Source of the DNA: Pseudomonas cichorii
Lineage (GTDB): Bacteria > Pseudomonadota > Gammaproteobacteria > Pseudomonadales > Pseudomonadaceae
NCBI RefSeq assembly: GCF_015471405.1
Contig: NZ_BLVZ01000009.1
Location: 210,513-274,512, forward strand
Reading direction: 5' to 3'
Length of the DNA: 64,000 nucleotides
Positions 26,124 to 34,087 of this stretch are shown here, in pieces. The position numbers and the translations under genes were made by a program. The number at the start of each line of letters is the position of its first letter. The stretch's first letter is position 1. The notes beneath the pieces were generated by a model. It had not been told where the DNA came from. It searched no databases and was given only the letters and a program-made list of their open reading frames with translations.

Positions 26124-26986
26124 CGGAAGATCACCGTTCTGTCCGTGTTGAGGAACACACGATGCTCCAGGTGGTATTTCACCGCCCTGGACAGCGCAAT
26201 GGTCTCGTTGTTACGGCCAGCGGCCACCAGATCGTCAGGCAGGTAGACGTGATCCACACGCTGCACTTCCTGCTCGATGATCGGCCCTTCGTCCAGGTCG
26301 CTGGTGACGTAGTGCGCGGTCGCGCCGATCAGCTTTACGCCACGCTCGTAGGCCTGGTGATAGGGCTTGGCCCCCTTGAAACCGGGCAGGAAGGAGTGAT
26401 GGATATTGATCGCCCGGCCTGAAAGTTGCTGGCACAGGTCATCGGAGAGAATCTGCATATAGCGGGCGAGCACCACCAGTTCGGTGCCGGTTTCATCGAC
26501 CACTTTCATCAGCGCCGCTTCCTGCTGGGCCTTGGTTTCCTTGGTAACCGGCAGGTAAATGAAACGAATGCCTTCACGCTCGGCCATCGGGCGCAGGTCC
26601 AGATGATTGGAAACGATGGCGGTGATGGTCATGTCCATCTCGCCCTTGTGATAGCGGTACAGAAGGTCGGTCAGGCAGTGGTCGAACTTGCTGACCATCA
26701 GCAGCACGCGCATGGGCTGCCGGGTGTCATGTAGCTCCCATTGCATGGAAAAGTCACTGGCGACGGCATCGAAGCCAGCCTTGAGTTGCTGGATATCGCC
26801 CTGATGGCCATCGTTGAAGCGAAACACCGCACGCATGAAGAATTTGCCGCTGAACTCGTCATCGAACTGGGCCATTTCACCGATGTAGCACTTGTTGTCA
26901 GCCAGATAAGAGGTCACCGCCGCGACAATCCCGGAAGTCGCCGGACAACTGATCTTGAGGATGAAATGGTTCTTTTCGTGTTGCAT
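26120..26986 (-). CDS. purU: Formyltetrahydrofolate deformylase PurU
   Basis: 288 residues: an N-terminal ACT-like domain (about 8-85; SGIVAAVTSYLADNKCYIGE) and a formyl-transferase domain with the catalytic Asn-His-Asp set in INIHHSFLPGFKGA and SDLDEGPII. It hydrolyses 10-formyl-THF to formate and THF. Here it is the first gene of the minus arm, followed by folD and mgdABCD, and would recycle THF loaded with the N-methyl carbon. No formate dehydrogenase is in the window. Confidence 0.93.
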   Translation of the reverse strand: MQHEKNHFILKISCPATSGIVAAVTSYLADNKCYIGEMAQFDDEFSGKFFMRAVFRFNDGHQGDIQQLKAGFDAVASDFSMQWELHDTRQPMRVLLMVSKFDHCLTDLLYRYHKGEMDMTITAIVSNHLDLRPMAEREGIRFIYLPVTKETKAQQEAALMKVVDETGTELVVLARYMQILSDDLCQQLSGRAINIHHSFLPGFKGAKPYHQAYERGVKLIGATAHYVTSDLDEGPIIEQEVQRVDHVYLPDDLVAAGRNNETIALSRAVKYHLEHRVFLNTDRTVIFR

Positions 26987-27059
26987 GGCTTGTCCTCTGG
27001 AAAGTGGCGGCAGCTCAGCGCAGAGCGAAAGATTCGGGGGTGAAAATTATTTTTGCGGA

Positions 27060-27093
27060 TGAATAAAAATTCCTGATGGGAATTAAATATTCA
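27060..27093. promoter_or_regulatory. Candidate operators upstream of purU
   Basis: Two imperfect copies of the inverted motif GGAAW-N4/5-WTTCC, TGAAT-N4-ATTCC (27060-27073) and GGAAT-N5-ATTCA (27079-27093), lie 75-110 bp before purU. Better copies occur in the gmaS promoter across the XRE gene. Probable targets of the XRE-cupin regulator. Confidence 0.45.
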
Positions 27094-27181
27094 CAGATGG
27101 CGTTTTATAGGCGAAAGAATCTGTAGCGTCCAGAGGTTTCTGGAAACTTTTTTTACTGGTGGGAATTTTTTGCTTGGAGCT

Positions 27182-27236
27182 TTCGCGAATGAATTCGCTC
27201 CTACCTGGCCTGCGCAGGAGCGAATTCATTCGCGAA
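27182..27236. repeat. REP-type inverted repeat
   Basis: TTCGCGAATGAATTCGCTCC faces GGAGCGAATTCATTCGCGAA, with a short CCTGGCCTGCG loop. It sits just past the stop of the XRE regulator gene, in the purU upstream gap. Confidence 0.85.
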
Positions 27237-27253
27237 AAGGCATGACCGCTAGC

Positions 27254-27859
27254 TCACTCGCCCTGCGCACCATAGTTCATGATCGACAGCAGGCGAATCG
27301 GCACCTGCACCAGCTGCTCCGGCCCGTGAGGAATCTCGCCATCGAAGGTCAGGCTGTCCCCGGCTTCCATCCGGTAGAGCTGGTTGCCATGGCGATAGAT
27401 CAACTCGCCTTCCAGCAGATGCAGGAATTCAGTGCCGGGGTGGGAGAAGGTCGGGAACTCTTCGCTGGCATCGTCCATGGTCACCATGTAGGCCTCGAAG
27501 CTCTTCTTCGGCCCGCGTGTGTGGTTGAGCAGGTGATAGGTGTGGCCTTTCTCGGTGCCGCGCCTCACCACTTCCAGCCCTTCATCGGCCTTGACCAACA
27601 GCGCGCTGCTGCCTTGCTGGTCGTACTGGCTGAACAACTTGGACATGGGCATGCCCAGCACGTCGCACAGGCGGCTGAGGTTATCCAGGCTGGTGGAAAC
27701 CTGAGCATTCTCGATCTTGCTCAGCATGCCTTGGCTGATCCCGGCGATACGGGCCACGTCGGCCAGTTTCAATTCCTGGGCCTGACGCTGGCGTTTGATC
27801 TGGATACCCAGGTATTGCTCAAGCTTCAGCTTGGGTTGGGGTTCGTTCGGCATATTCAT
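27254..27859 (-). CDS. XRE-family regulator with C-terminal cupin domain
   Basis: 201 residues from the ATG at 27859; a TTG at 27883 is in frame but less likely. The N-terminal Cro/C1 HTH (about 10-70; LKLADVARIAGISQGMLSKIEN) is followed by a cupin (about 115-190; FSHPGTEFLHLLEGEL, MEAGDSLTFDGEIPHG). Such proteins sense small polar ligands, often amines or amino acids. It lies between the divergent gmaS-mgs-amtB and purU-folD-mgd arms, and repeated GGAAW-N4/5-WTTCC palindromes occur on both sides, making it the obvious pathway regulator. Confidence 0.9.
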   Translation of the reverse strand: MNMPNEPQPKLKLEQYLGIQIKRQRQAQELKLADVARIAGISQGMLSKIENAQVSTSLDNLSRLCDVLGMPMSKLFSQYDQQGSSALLVKADEGLEVVRRGTEKGHTYHLLNHTRGPKKSFEAYMVTMDDASEEFPTFSHPGTEFLHLLEGELIYRHGNQLYRMEAGDSLTFDGEIPHGPEQLVQVPIRLLSIMNYGAQGE

Positions 27860-28013
27860 CGGCTTTGCACGGTTTCCGCTCAATAATTTTTATTTCGCAC
27901 CATGAATGTGCGAGATCCCTGTCCGCGCAGTGGCGTGCGTCGGTTTATTCCCTCAAGGAAAACGAGTTTCCCATATATACAGCGGAAATTCCGCCTTTGG
28001 CTGAATTCGACTT

Positions 28014-28025
28014 TTGGTATACCAA
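28014..28025. promoter_or_regulatory. TTGGTATACCAA palindrome abutting the gmaS promoter
   Basis: A perfect 12-bp palindrome immediately upstream of the sigma-54 -24 element. Its GGTATACC core recurs twice before the LLM oxidoreductase gene (35182 and 35246). GntR/FadR-type regulators such as E. coli NanR use GGTATA cores, but no GntR gene is in this window. Confidence 0.5.
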
Positions 28026-28027
28026 GC

Positions 28028-28043
28028 TGGCAAGGGCTTTGCA
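28028..28043 (+). promoter_or_regulatory. Sigma-54 promoter of gmaS
   Basis: TGGCAAGGGCTTTGCA fits TGGCACGNNNNTTGCW at every defined position but one (C to A), with correct GG/GC spacing. The start would be near 28054, about 93 nt before the gmaS ATG. Sigma-54 use implies nitrogen control, presumably through NtrC. Confidence 0.75.
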
Positions 28044-28146
28044 TTCCTGTTGGGAAATTAAGTTTCCTGCTTGGAATAACGATTCCGGCAGGAAGCGAAA
28101 CAACGTCCTCACCTCAACGTTTTGCTTTCGCCAGGAGACAAGTCTC

Positions 28147-29481
28147 ATGTTGCCAACAGAAACACAGCGTCTGATCGAGGAGCACGGTATCAAGTACGTG
28201 CTGGCTCAGTTCGTTGATATCCATGGCTCCTCCAAGACCAAATCGGTGCCGGTGTCGGGCCTGGAAATGGTGGCCGAAGATGGCGCCGGTTTTGCCGGTT
28301 TCGCCATCTGTGGCATGGGCATGGAACCCCATGGCCCGGATTTCATGGCCAAGGGCGATCTCTCCTCGCTGACGCCGGTGCCCTGGCAGCCGGGCTATGG
28401 CCGGGTGGTGTGCATCGGTCATGTCGAAGGCAAGCCGTGGCCTTATGACAGTCGTTACGTGCTGCAACAACAGGTCGAGCGCCTCAGCCAGCGCGGCTGG
28501 ACCCTCAATACTGGCCTGGAGCCCGAGTTCAGCCTGTTCAAGCGCGATGCCACGGGCAGCCTGCAACTGGTGGACACCAGCGATAGCCTCGACAAGCCGT
28601 GCTACGACTACAAAGGCCTGTCACGTTCCCGGGAGTTTCTTGAGCGCTTGACCGAAGCGTTGCAACCAGTGGGTTTCGACATCTACCAGATCGACCACGA
28701 AGACGCCAACGGCCAGTTCGAGATCAATTACACCTACAGCGATGCGATGGAGTCGGCGGACCGCTTCACTTTCTTCCGCATGGCGGCCGGCGAGATCGCC
28801 AATGACATGGGCATGATCTGCTCATTCATGCCAAAGCCTGATCCCAAGCGCGCCGGTAACGGCATGCATTTCCACCTGTCGATCAGCAGCGCCACCAACA
28901 AGAACATGTTCCATGACGCCAGCGACCCGAGCGGCATGGGCCTGTCGAAGATGGCTTACCACTTCGCCGCTGGACTGCTGGCCCACGGCCCGGCCTTGTG
29001 TGCCTTCGCGGCGCCGACGGTCAACTCCTACAAGCGGCTGGTGGTGGGGAACTCGCTGTCCGGCGCGACCTGGGCTCCGGCTTTTATCGCCTTTGGCGCC
29101 AACAACCGCTCGGCCATGGTGCGAGTGCCTTATGGCCGCCTCGAATTCCGCCTGCCGGACGCCGGTTGCAACCCGTATCTGGTCAGTGCCGCAATCATCG
29201 CAGCAGGCCTGGACGGCATCGACCGCAAGCTGGAAGTCGACCAGGTCTGCAATGAAAACCTCTACAAGCTGAGCCTGGAAGAAATCGCGGCACGAGGCAT
29301 CAAGACCCTGCCGCAATCCCTCAAGGAAGCCTGCGATGCACTGGAGGCCGACCCATTGTTCGCCGAAGTGCTGGGCAACGAAATCGTCGGTGAATTCATC
29401 AAGCTCAAGCGCATGGAATGGGTGGAATACAGCCGCCACGTCAGCGATTGGGAAGTGAAGCGGTATACGGAATTTTTTTGA
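28147..29481 (+). CDS. gmaS: Gamma-glutamylmethylamide synthetase (type III glutamine-synthetase family, GlnT-like)
   Basis: 444 residues from the ATG at 28147, set by AGGAGAC upstream; the open frame back to 27865 covers promoter sequence. Glutamine synthetase beta-grasp N-terminus (KYVLAQFVDIHGSSKTK) and catalytic domain with GLEPEFSLF, IDHEDANGQFEINY, GNGMHFHLS and RVPYGRLEFRLPDAGCNPY. Family members ligate methylamine (or ammonia) to glutamate using ATP. Adjacency to mgsABC and the mgd arm favours methylamine, giving gamma-glutamylmethylamide. Annotation pipelines often call it type III glutamate-ammonia ligase. First gene of a sigma-54-promoted plus-strand operon. Confidence 0.88.
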   Translation: MLPTETQRLIEEHGIKYVLAQFVDIHGSSKTKSVPVSGLEMVAEDGAGFAGFAICGMGMEPHGPDFMAKGDLSSLTPVPWQPGYGRVVCIGHVEGKPWPYDSRYVLQQQVERLSQRGWTLNTGLEPEFSLFKRDATGSLQLVDTSDSLDKPCYDYKGLSRSREFLERLTEALQPVGFDIYQIDHEDANGQFEINYTYSDAMESADRFTFFRMAAGEIANDMGMICSFMPKPDPKRAGNGMHFHLSISSATNKNMFHDASDPSGMGLSKMAYHFAAGLLAHGPALCAFAAPTVNSYKRLVVGNSLSGATWAPAFIAFGANNRSAMVRVPYGRLEFRLPDAGCNPYLVSAAIIAAGLDGIDRKLEVDQVCNENLYKLSLEEIAARGIKTLPQSLKEACDALEADPLFAEVLGNEIVGEFIKLKRMEWVEYSRHVSDWEVKRYTEFF

Positions 29482-29485
29482 ATTC

Positions 29486-29585
29486 AGCTGCAAGTTTTTA
29501 GCTGCAAGCTGCAAGTAAAAGCAGTCGGCGGCGGACACAGGATTTTCAATTAACCCGGACAGCTTGCAGCTTATGGCTTGCAGCT
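29486..29585. repeat. CTGCAAG/CTTGCAG inverted cluster between gmaS and mgsA
   Basis: Three CTGCAAG words (29488, 29502, 29509) face two CTTGCAG words (29563, 29577), forming an inverted pair inside the operon. The same 7-mer makes the perfect tandem array at 59904-60015. It could fold in the mRNA between the two cistrons. Confidence 0.6.
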
Positions 29586-29610
29586 TTCCTCGCGAAGTGA
29601 GACTGCCCCA

Positions 29611-30516
29611 ATGTGCGGAATTGTTGGTTTATACCTGAAAAACCCTGCGCTGGAATCCCAGCTTGGCAAACTCTTCGAGCCCATGCTCGAAGCCATGACG
29701 GACCGTGGCCCTGACAGCGCCGGGTTTGCCATTTATGGGGATGAAGTGACCGATGGCTGGGTCAAGCTGACCTTGCAGGCCACCACCGAAGGGTACGATT
29801 TCAAGGCGCTGATCGCGGCGCTGGAAGGCAAGCTCGGCGCGTCACTGGACTGGTTCCAGAATGCGAGCGCCGTGGTGCTGAAGATCCAGGCTGAAGAAGC
29901 CGTTGTGCGTGCGGCTCTGGGTGAGCTGGCACCGACCGTGCGCATCATGAGCGCGGGCAAGAGCATCGAAATCCTCAAGGGCATGGGCTTGCCGAAAGAG
30001 ATTTCCGAGCGTTTTGGCCTGGGCAACATGAAAGGCAGTCACATCATTGGCCACACGCGCATGGCCACTGAAAGCGCCGTGACCATGGAAGGCAGCCACC
30101 CTTTTTCCACCGGCGCCGACCTGTGCCTGGTACACAACGGCTCGCTCTCCAACCACTTTCGTCTGCGTCAGGAACTGCGCCGCGAAGGGATCAACTTCGA
30201 CACCGAGAACGACACGGAAGTCGCCGCCGGTTATCTGGCCTGGCGCCTTCAGCAGGGCGACTCCCTGAAGACCGCGCTGGACAGCTCGCTGGAAGCACTG
30301 GATGGCTTCTTCACCTTTGCTATCGGCACCCGCAACGGCTTTGCCGTGATTCGCGACCCGATTGCCTGCAAGCCGGCGATTCTCGCCGAGACCGATGATT
30401 ACGTCGCGATGGCTTCGGAATATCAGGCGCTGTCGAGCCTGCCGGGGATCGAGAAGGCCAAGGTCTGGGAACCTGTTCCCGCCACCATGTACATCTGGGA
30501 ACGCGAATCGGCTTAA
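29611..30516 (+). CDS. mgsA: N-methylglutamate synthase subunit A (class II glutamine amidotransferase, GlxB-like)
   Basis: 301 residues from the ATG at 29611, so that Cys2 of MCGIVGLYL becomes the N-terminal nucleophile; the frame extends to 29578 but that would bury the cysteine. It is the Ntn-hydrolase amidotransferase domain of glutamate synthase as a free subunit (HTRMATESAVTMEGSHPF, LVHNGSLSNH, NDTEVAAGYL). In the N-methylglutamate pathway it takes the gamma-glutamyl amide and passes the amine on. It is followed 11 bp later by mgsB. Confidence 0.9.
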   Translation: MCGIVGLYLKNPALESQLGKLFEPMLEAMTDRGPDSAGFAIYGDEVTDGWVKLTLQATTEGYDFKALIAALEGKLGASLDWFQNASAVVLKIQAEEAVVRAALGELAPTVRIMSAGKSIEILKGMGLPKEISERFGLGNMKGSHIIGHTRMATESAVTMEGSHPFSTGADLCLVHNGSLSNHFRLRQELRREGINFDTENDTEVAAGYLAWRLQQGDSLKTALDSSLEALDGFFTFAIGTRNGFAVIRDPIACKPAILAETDDYVAMASEYQALSSLPGIEKAKVWEPVPATMYIWERESA

Positions 30517-30527
30517 GGAGCACGCAC

Positions 30528-31211
30528 ATGAAAACCATCGATCTTTCCAACGCCACCGTGCGTGATCTCAATCAGGCCCTGCACGATCAGGTCAAGCAAC
30601 TGGAAGACCGCGAGTGGGTGGTCACCCATCCCAATGGCGCGCACAACCTGGCCGTTGGTGTGAATGAAGCGGTTTCCATCGATATTCAGGGGCACGCCGG
30701 TTACTACTGCGCAGGCATGAACCAGAAGGCTTCTATCACGGTACACGGCAATGTCGGTGTGGGGTGCGCCGAGAACATGATGTCCGGTTCGGTGCGGGTC
30801 AAAGGCAGTGCTTCCCAGGCTGCGGGCGCTACTGCGCATGGCGGCATGCTGGTCATCGAAGGCGATGCGGGTGCCCGCTGCGGCATTTCCATGAAGGGCA
30901 TCGACATCGTGGTCGGCGGCAGCATCGGTCATATGAGCTGCTTCATGGGCCAGGCCGGTCGGCTGGTGGTGTGTGGCGACGCAGGCGATGCGCTGGGCGA
31001 CTCGTTGTACGAAACGAAGATTTTCGTCAAAGGCAGCGTGGAGTCCCTGGGTTCCGACTGCATCGAGAAAGAGATGCGCCCGGAGCATCTGGAAGAGTTG
31101 CAGGAGCTGCTCAATCGTGCGGGCTTCAATGAAAAGGCCTCGGATTTCAAACGCTACGGGTCAGCCCGTCAGCTCTACAACTTCAAAGTCGATAACGCCT
31201 CCGCGTACTGA
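30528..31211 (+). CDS. mgsB: N-methylglutamate synthase subunit B (GXGXG domain protein, GlxC-like)
   Basis: A 227-residue protein matching the GltB C-terminal GXGXG beta-helix domain on its own. Repeated Gly-rich turns are visible (VHGNVGVGCAENMMSGSVRVKG, GGSIGHMSCFMGQAGRLVVCG), consistent with a right-handed beta-helix that scaffolds the synthase. GGAGC precedes the ATG. It lies between mgsA and mgsC with gaps of 11 and 15 bp. Confidence 0.88.
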   Translation: MKTIDLSNATVRDLNQALHDQVKQLEDREWVVTHPNGAHNLAVGVNEAVSIDIQGHAGYYCAGMNQKASITVHGNVGVGCAENMMSGSVRVKGSASQAAGATAHGGMLVIEGDAGARCGISMKGIDIVVGGSIGHMSCFMGQAGRLVVCGDAGDALGDSLYETKIFVKGSVESLGSDCIEKEMRPEHLEELQELLNRAGFNEKASDFKRYGSARQLYNFKVDNASAY

Positions 31212-31226
31212 TCCAGGAGCATCATC

Positions 31227-32549
31227 ATGAGTGACAAACCAACTCCAGTCCTGCGCGAGTCCGCGACCTTCGACCGCCTGACCATCCAGGAAATCCAGCG
31301 TGCCGCGGAAACCGGCATCTACGACATTCGCGGCGGCGGCACCAAGCGCAAGCTTCCGCATTTCGATGATCTGCTGCTGCTCGGCGCCAGTGTTTCCCGC
31401 TATCCGCTGGAAGGCTACCGCGAGAAGTGCGGCACTGACGTGATCCTCGGCAACCGCTTCGCCAAGAAGCCGATTCATCTGAAGATTCCGGTGACCATCG
31501 CAGGCATGAGCTTTGGTGCCTTGTCGGCCAATGCCAAGGAAGCACTGGGGCGCGGCGCGACCATCGCTGGCACCAGCACCACCACCGGTGACGGCGGCAT
31601 GACCCCGGAAGAGCGCGGCCAGTCCCAGCACCTGGTCTATCAATACCTGCCATCGCGCTATGGCATGAACCCCGATGACCTGCGCAAGGCCGATGCCATC
31701 GAAATCGTGCTGGGGCAGGGCGCTAAACCGGGTGGTGGCGGCATGCTGCTGGGCATGAAAGTCACCGAGCGTGTGGCGGGCATGCGTACCTTGCCGGTAG
31801 GCGTCGATCAGCGTTCTGCCTGCCGTCACCCGGACTGGACCGGCCCGGACGACCTGGCGATCAAGATTGCCGAGATCCGCGAGATCACAGACTGGGAAAA
31901 ACCGATCTACGTGAAGATCGGCGCGAGCCGTCCGTATTACGACGTCAAGCTGGCGGTCAAGGCCGGTGCCGATGTGATCGTGCTCGACGGGATGCAAGGT
32001 GGTACGGCAGCGACTCAGGAAGTGTTCATTGAACATGTGGGGATTCCGATTCTGCCTGCCATTCCTCAGGCCGTTCAGGCTTTGCAGGAAATGGGCATGC
32101 ATCGCAAGGTGCAACTGATCGTTTCCGGCGGCATTCGCAATGGTGCCGATGTGGCCAAGGCCATGGCGCTGGGCGCAGATGCGGTGGCCATCGGCACGGC
32201 GGCGCTGATTGCGCTGGGCGATAACCATCCGCGTCTGGACGAGGAGTTGAAGAAGATCGGCTCTGCAGCCGGTTTCTACGACGACTGGCAGAACGGCCGC
32301 GACCCGGCAGGCATCACCACTCAGGACCCGGAGCTGTCCAAGCGTCTGGATCCGGTCGAGGGCGGGCGTCGCCTGGCAAACTACTTGCGTGTATTGGTGC
32401 TGGAAGCCCAGACCATGGCCCGCGCCTGCGGCAAATCGCACCTGCATAACCTTGATCCCGAGGATCTGGTGGCGCTGACGGTGGAGTCGGCGGCCATGGC
32501 TCGCGTGCCATTGGCGGGCACCAGCTGGATTCCGGGCTCGCAGTACTGA
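31227..32549 (+). CDS. mgsC: N-methylglutamate synthase subunit C (FMN glutamate-synthase-like, GlxD-like)
   Basis: A 440-residue FMN TIM-barrel protein of the glutamate synthase family. Landmarks: the PVTIAGMSFGALSANAKEAL segment, GQGAKPGGGGMLLG, KIGASRPYYDVKLAVKAGADVIVLDG and VSGGIRNGADVAKAMALGADAVAIG. It is the catalytic subunit forming N-methylglutamate with mgsA and mgsB. An unrelated FMN-dependent glutamate synthase role is possible in isolation, but the split A/B/C arrangement beside gmaS is diagnostic. CAGGAGC gives a good ribosome site. Confidence 0.9.
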   Translation: MSDKPTPVLRESATFDRLTIQEIQRAAETGIYDIRGGGTKRKLPHFDDLLLLGASVSRYPLEGYREKCGTDVILGNRFAKKPIHLKIPVTIAGMSFGALSANAKEALGRGATIAGTSTTTGDGGMTPEERGQSQHLVYQYLPSRYGMNPDDLRKADAIEIVLGQGAKPGGGGMLLGMKVTERVAGMRTLPVGVDQRSACRHPDWTGPDDLAIKIAEIREITDWEKPIYVKIGASRPYYDVKLAVKAGADVIVLDGMQGGTAATQEVFIEHVGIPILPAIPQAVQALQEMGMHRKVQLIVSGGIRNGADVAKAMALGADAVAIGTAALIALGDNHPRLDEELKKIGSAAGFYDDWQNGRDPAGITTQDPELSKRLDPVEGGRRLANYLRVLVLEAQTMARACGKSHLHNLDPEDLVALTVESAAMARVPLAGTSWIPGSQY

Positions 32550-32557
32550 TCTCCCCC

Positions 32558-32607
32558 GTAGGAGCGAATTCATTCGCGAACATTTTCGCGAATGAATTCG
32601 CTCCTAC
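32558..32607. repeat. REP-type inverted repeat (opposite orientation)
   Basis: GTAGGAGCGAATTCATTCGC faces GCGAATGAATTCGCTCCTAC, a near-perfect palindrome lying between mgsC and the ammonium transporter, reversed relative to the other copies. It may protect or attenuate the upstream operon transcript. Confidence 0.85.
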
Positions 32608-32696
32608 GAGGCTATAAAGAGGCCGCAAAGGCCCGCCGTTTCAAGCCACTCTGCTTTCTGCCAGACACTTTCCATTCCTTTGCAGGAGCTTTGATA

Positions 32697-34022
32697 ATGG
32701 TTAACCGTCCTATCGGCAAATCCCTTCTGGCTTTACTTGCAGTCGGCGCTTTCTCTCCTCTGGCCCAGGCGGCCGAAACCCCTGTTCTCAATACCGGCAG
32801 TACCGCCTGGATGATCACTGCCGCCGTACTGGTGTTGTTCATGTGTCTTCCTGGCCTTGCGCTGTTCTATGGCGGGTTGGTACGGGCCAAGAACATGCTT
32901 TCGTTGTTTACCCAGTGTTTCGGTATCGCTGGCGTGGTCGGTGTGTTGTGGATCATCTATGGCTACAGCATGGTGGTCGATACCAGCAACATGGTTGAAG
33001 GTGAAGTGACCTTCAACAGCTTTGTCGGCGGCTTGAGCCGCGTTTTCCTGGCGGGTATGACGCCGGACAGTCTGGTGGGCGAGATTCCTGAAGGGGTATT
33101 CGTGACCTTCCAGATGACCTTCGCAATCATTACTCCGGCGCTGATTGCAGGTGCCTTTGCCGAGCGCATGAAATTCTCGGCAGCGCTGCTGTTCATGGCG
33201 ATCTGGTTCACACTGGTCTACGCGCCGGTGGCGCATATGGTCTGGGGCGGAGCGGGGGCCTTGATGCATAACTGGGGCGTGCTGGATTTCGCGGGCGGCA
33301 CCGCCGTGCATATCAATGCCGGAGTTGCAGCACTGGCAGCCTGCCTGGTGCTGGGCAAGCGCAAGGGCTATCAGAACACACCGATGCCCGCGCACAACCT
33401 GAGCCTGACCATGGTCGGTGCGGCGATGCTCTGGGTCGGCTGGTTCGGCTTCAATATCGGTTCGGGTGGCGGTTTGAGCGGCACGTCGGGCATCGTCATG
33501 CTCAACACTCAGGTAGGCGCTTGCGCCGGTATTCTGGGCTGGATGTTTACCGAGTGGTTCAAGGTCGGCAAGCCCAGCGCACTGGGCCTGGCCAGCGGTG
33601 CCTTGGCCGGTCTGGTGGGGATTACTCCGGCTTGTGCCTATGTCGGTGTTGGCGGAGCCCTTGCAATCGGCTTGTTGTGCGGTGTGTTCTGCTACCTGAG
33701 CGTGACGGTCCTGAAGAAGCGTCTGGGCTATGACGACAGCCTTGATGTATTTGGCCTGCACGGTGTTGGCGGCATGATCGGTGCGGTGCTGACCGGCGTG
33801 TTCTGTGTCCCTTCGATGGGCGGCCTGGTGCCGGATGTGAGCATGGGCGCTCAGGTCATCGCGCAGATCAAGGGCGTGCTGTTCACCACGGTTTATTGCT
33901 TCGTGGTCAGTTGGGGCATTCTCAAGCTCGTCAACGCCCTGATCGGCTTGCGTGCTCATGAATCGGTGGAAGAGATGGGGCTGGATCTGGCCGAGCACAA
34001 TGAGCGTGCCTATAACCATTGA
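32697..34022 (+). CDS. amtB: Ammonium/methylammonium transporter, Amt family
   Basis: 441 residues from the ATG at 32697 with GCAGGAGC upstream; the open extension to 32592 encodes REP sequence. Signal-like first helix (residues 5-22), then about 11 membrane helices. Amt signatures GGLVRAKNMLS, WGGAGALMHNWGVLDFAGGTAVHINAG (His of the twin-His pore) and FGLHGVGGMIGAVLTG are present. It moves ammonium and methylammonium across the inner membrane. Position after gmaS-mgsABC suggests a methylamine uptake role; no glnK accompanies it, unlike the housekeeping glnK-amtB pair. Confidence 0.93.
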   Translation: MVNRPIGKSLLALLAVGAFSPLAQAAETPVLNTGSTAWMITAAVLVLFMCLPGLALFYGGLVRAKNMLSLFTQCFGIAGVVGVLWIIYGYSMVVDTSNMVEGEVTFNSFVGGLSRVFLAGMTPDSLVGEIPEGVFVTFQMTFAIITPALIAGAFAERMKFSAALLFMAIWFTLVYAPVAHMVWGGAGALMHNWGVLDFAGGTAVHINAGVAALAACLVLGKRKGYQNTPMPAHNLSLTMVGAAMLWVGWFGFNIGSGGGLSGTSGIVMLNTQVGACAGILGWMFTEWFKVGKPSALGLASGALAGLVGITPACAYVGVGGALAIGLLCGVFCYLSVTVLKKRLGYDDSLDVFGLHGVGGMIGAVLTGVFCVPSMGGLVPDVSMGAQVIAQIKGVLFTTVYCFVVSWGILKLVNALIGLRAHESVEEMGLDLAEHNERAYNH

Positions 34023-34033
34023 GTGAAACCTTG

Positions 34034-34082
34034 TCGCGGCCAAGGCCCCCCACATTGACCGTGGGAGGGGCCTTGGCCGCGA
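34034..34082. repeat. Inverted repeat, CGCGGCCAAGGCC family
   Basis: TCGCGGCCAAGGCC faces GGCCTTGGCCGCGA with loop CACATTGACCGTG. Same arms as 4506-4596. It separates the convergent amtB and LLM genes and could end both transcripts. Confidence 0.75.
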
Positions 34083-34087
34083 TGCCT

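Larger units (their letters stand above)
27957..28086. promoter_or_regulatory. Operator array upstream of gmaS
   Basis: Three inverted repeats of one pattern: GGAAA-N5-TTTCC at 27957-27971, GGAAA-N5-TTTCC at 28053-28067, GGAAT-N4-ATTCC at 28073-28086. A spacerless GGAAATTCC lies at 27984-27992. The second lies at the predicted sigma-54 start and the third just past it, so a protein bound there would repress. The XRE-cupin protein encoded next door is the likely ligand-responsive binder. Confidence 0.6.

Noticed and set aside
28147..29481. Housekeeping glutamine synthetase
   Set aside because: It is a type III/GlnT-like form beside N-methylglutamate synthase subunits, so methylamine ligation is the better reading.
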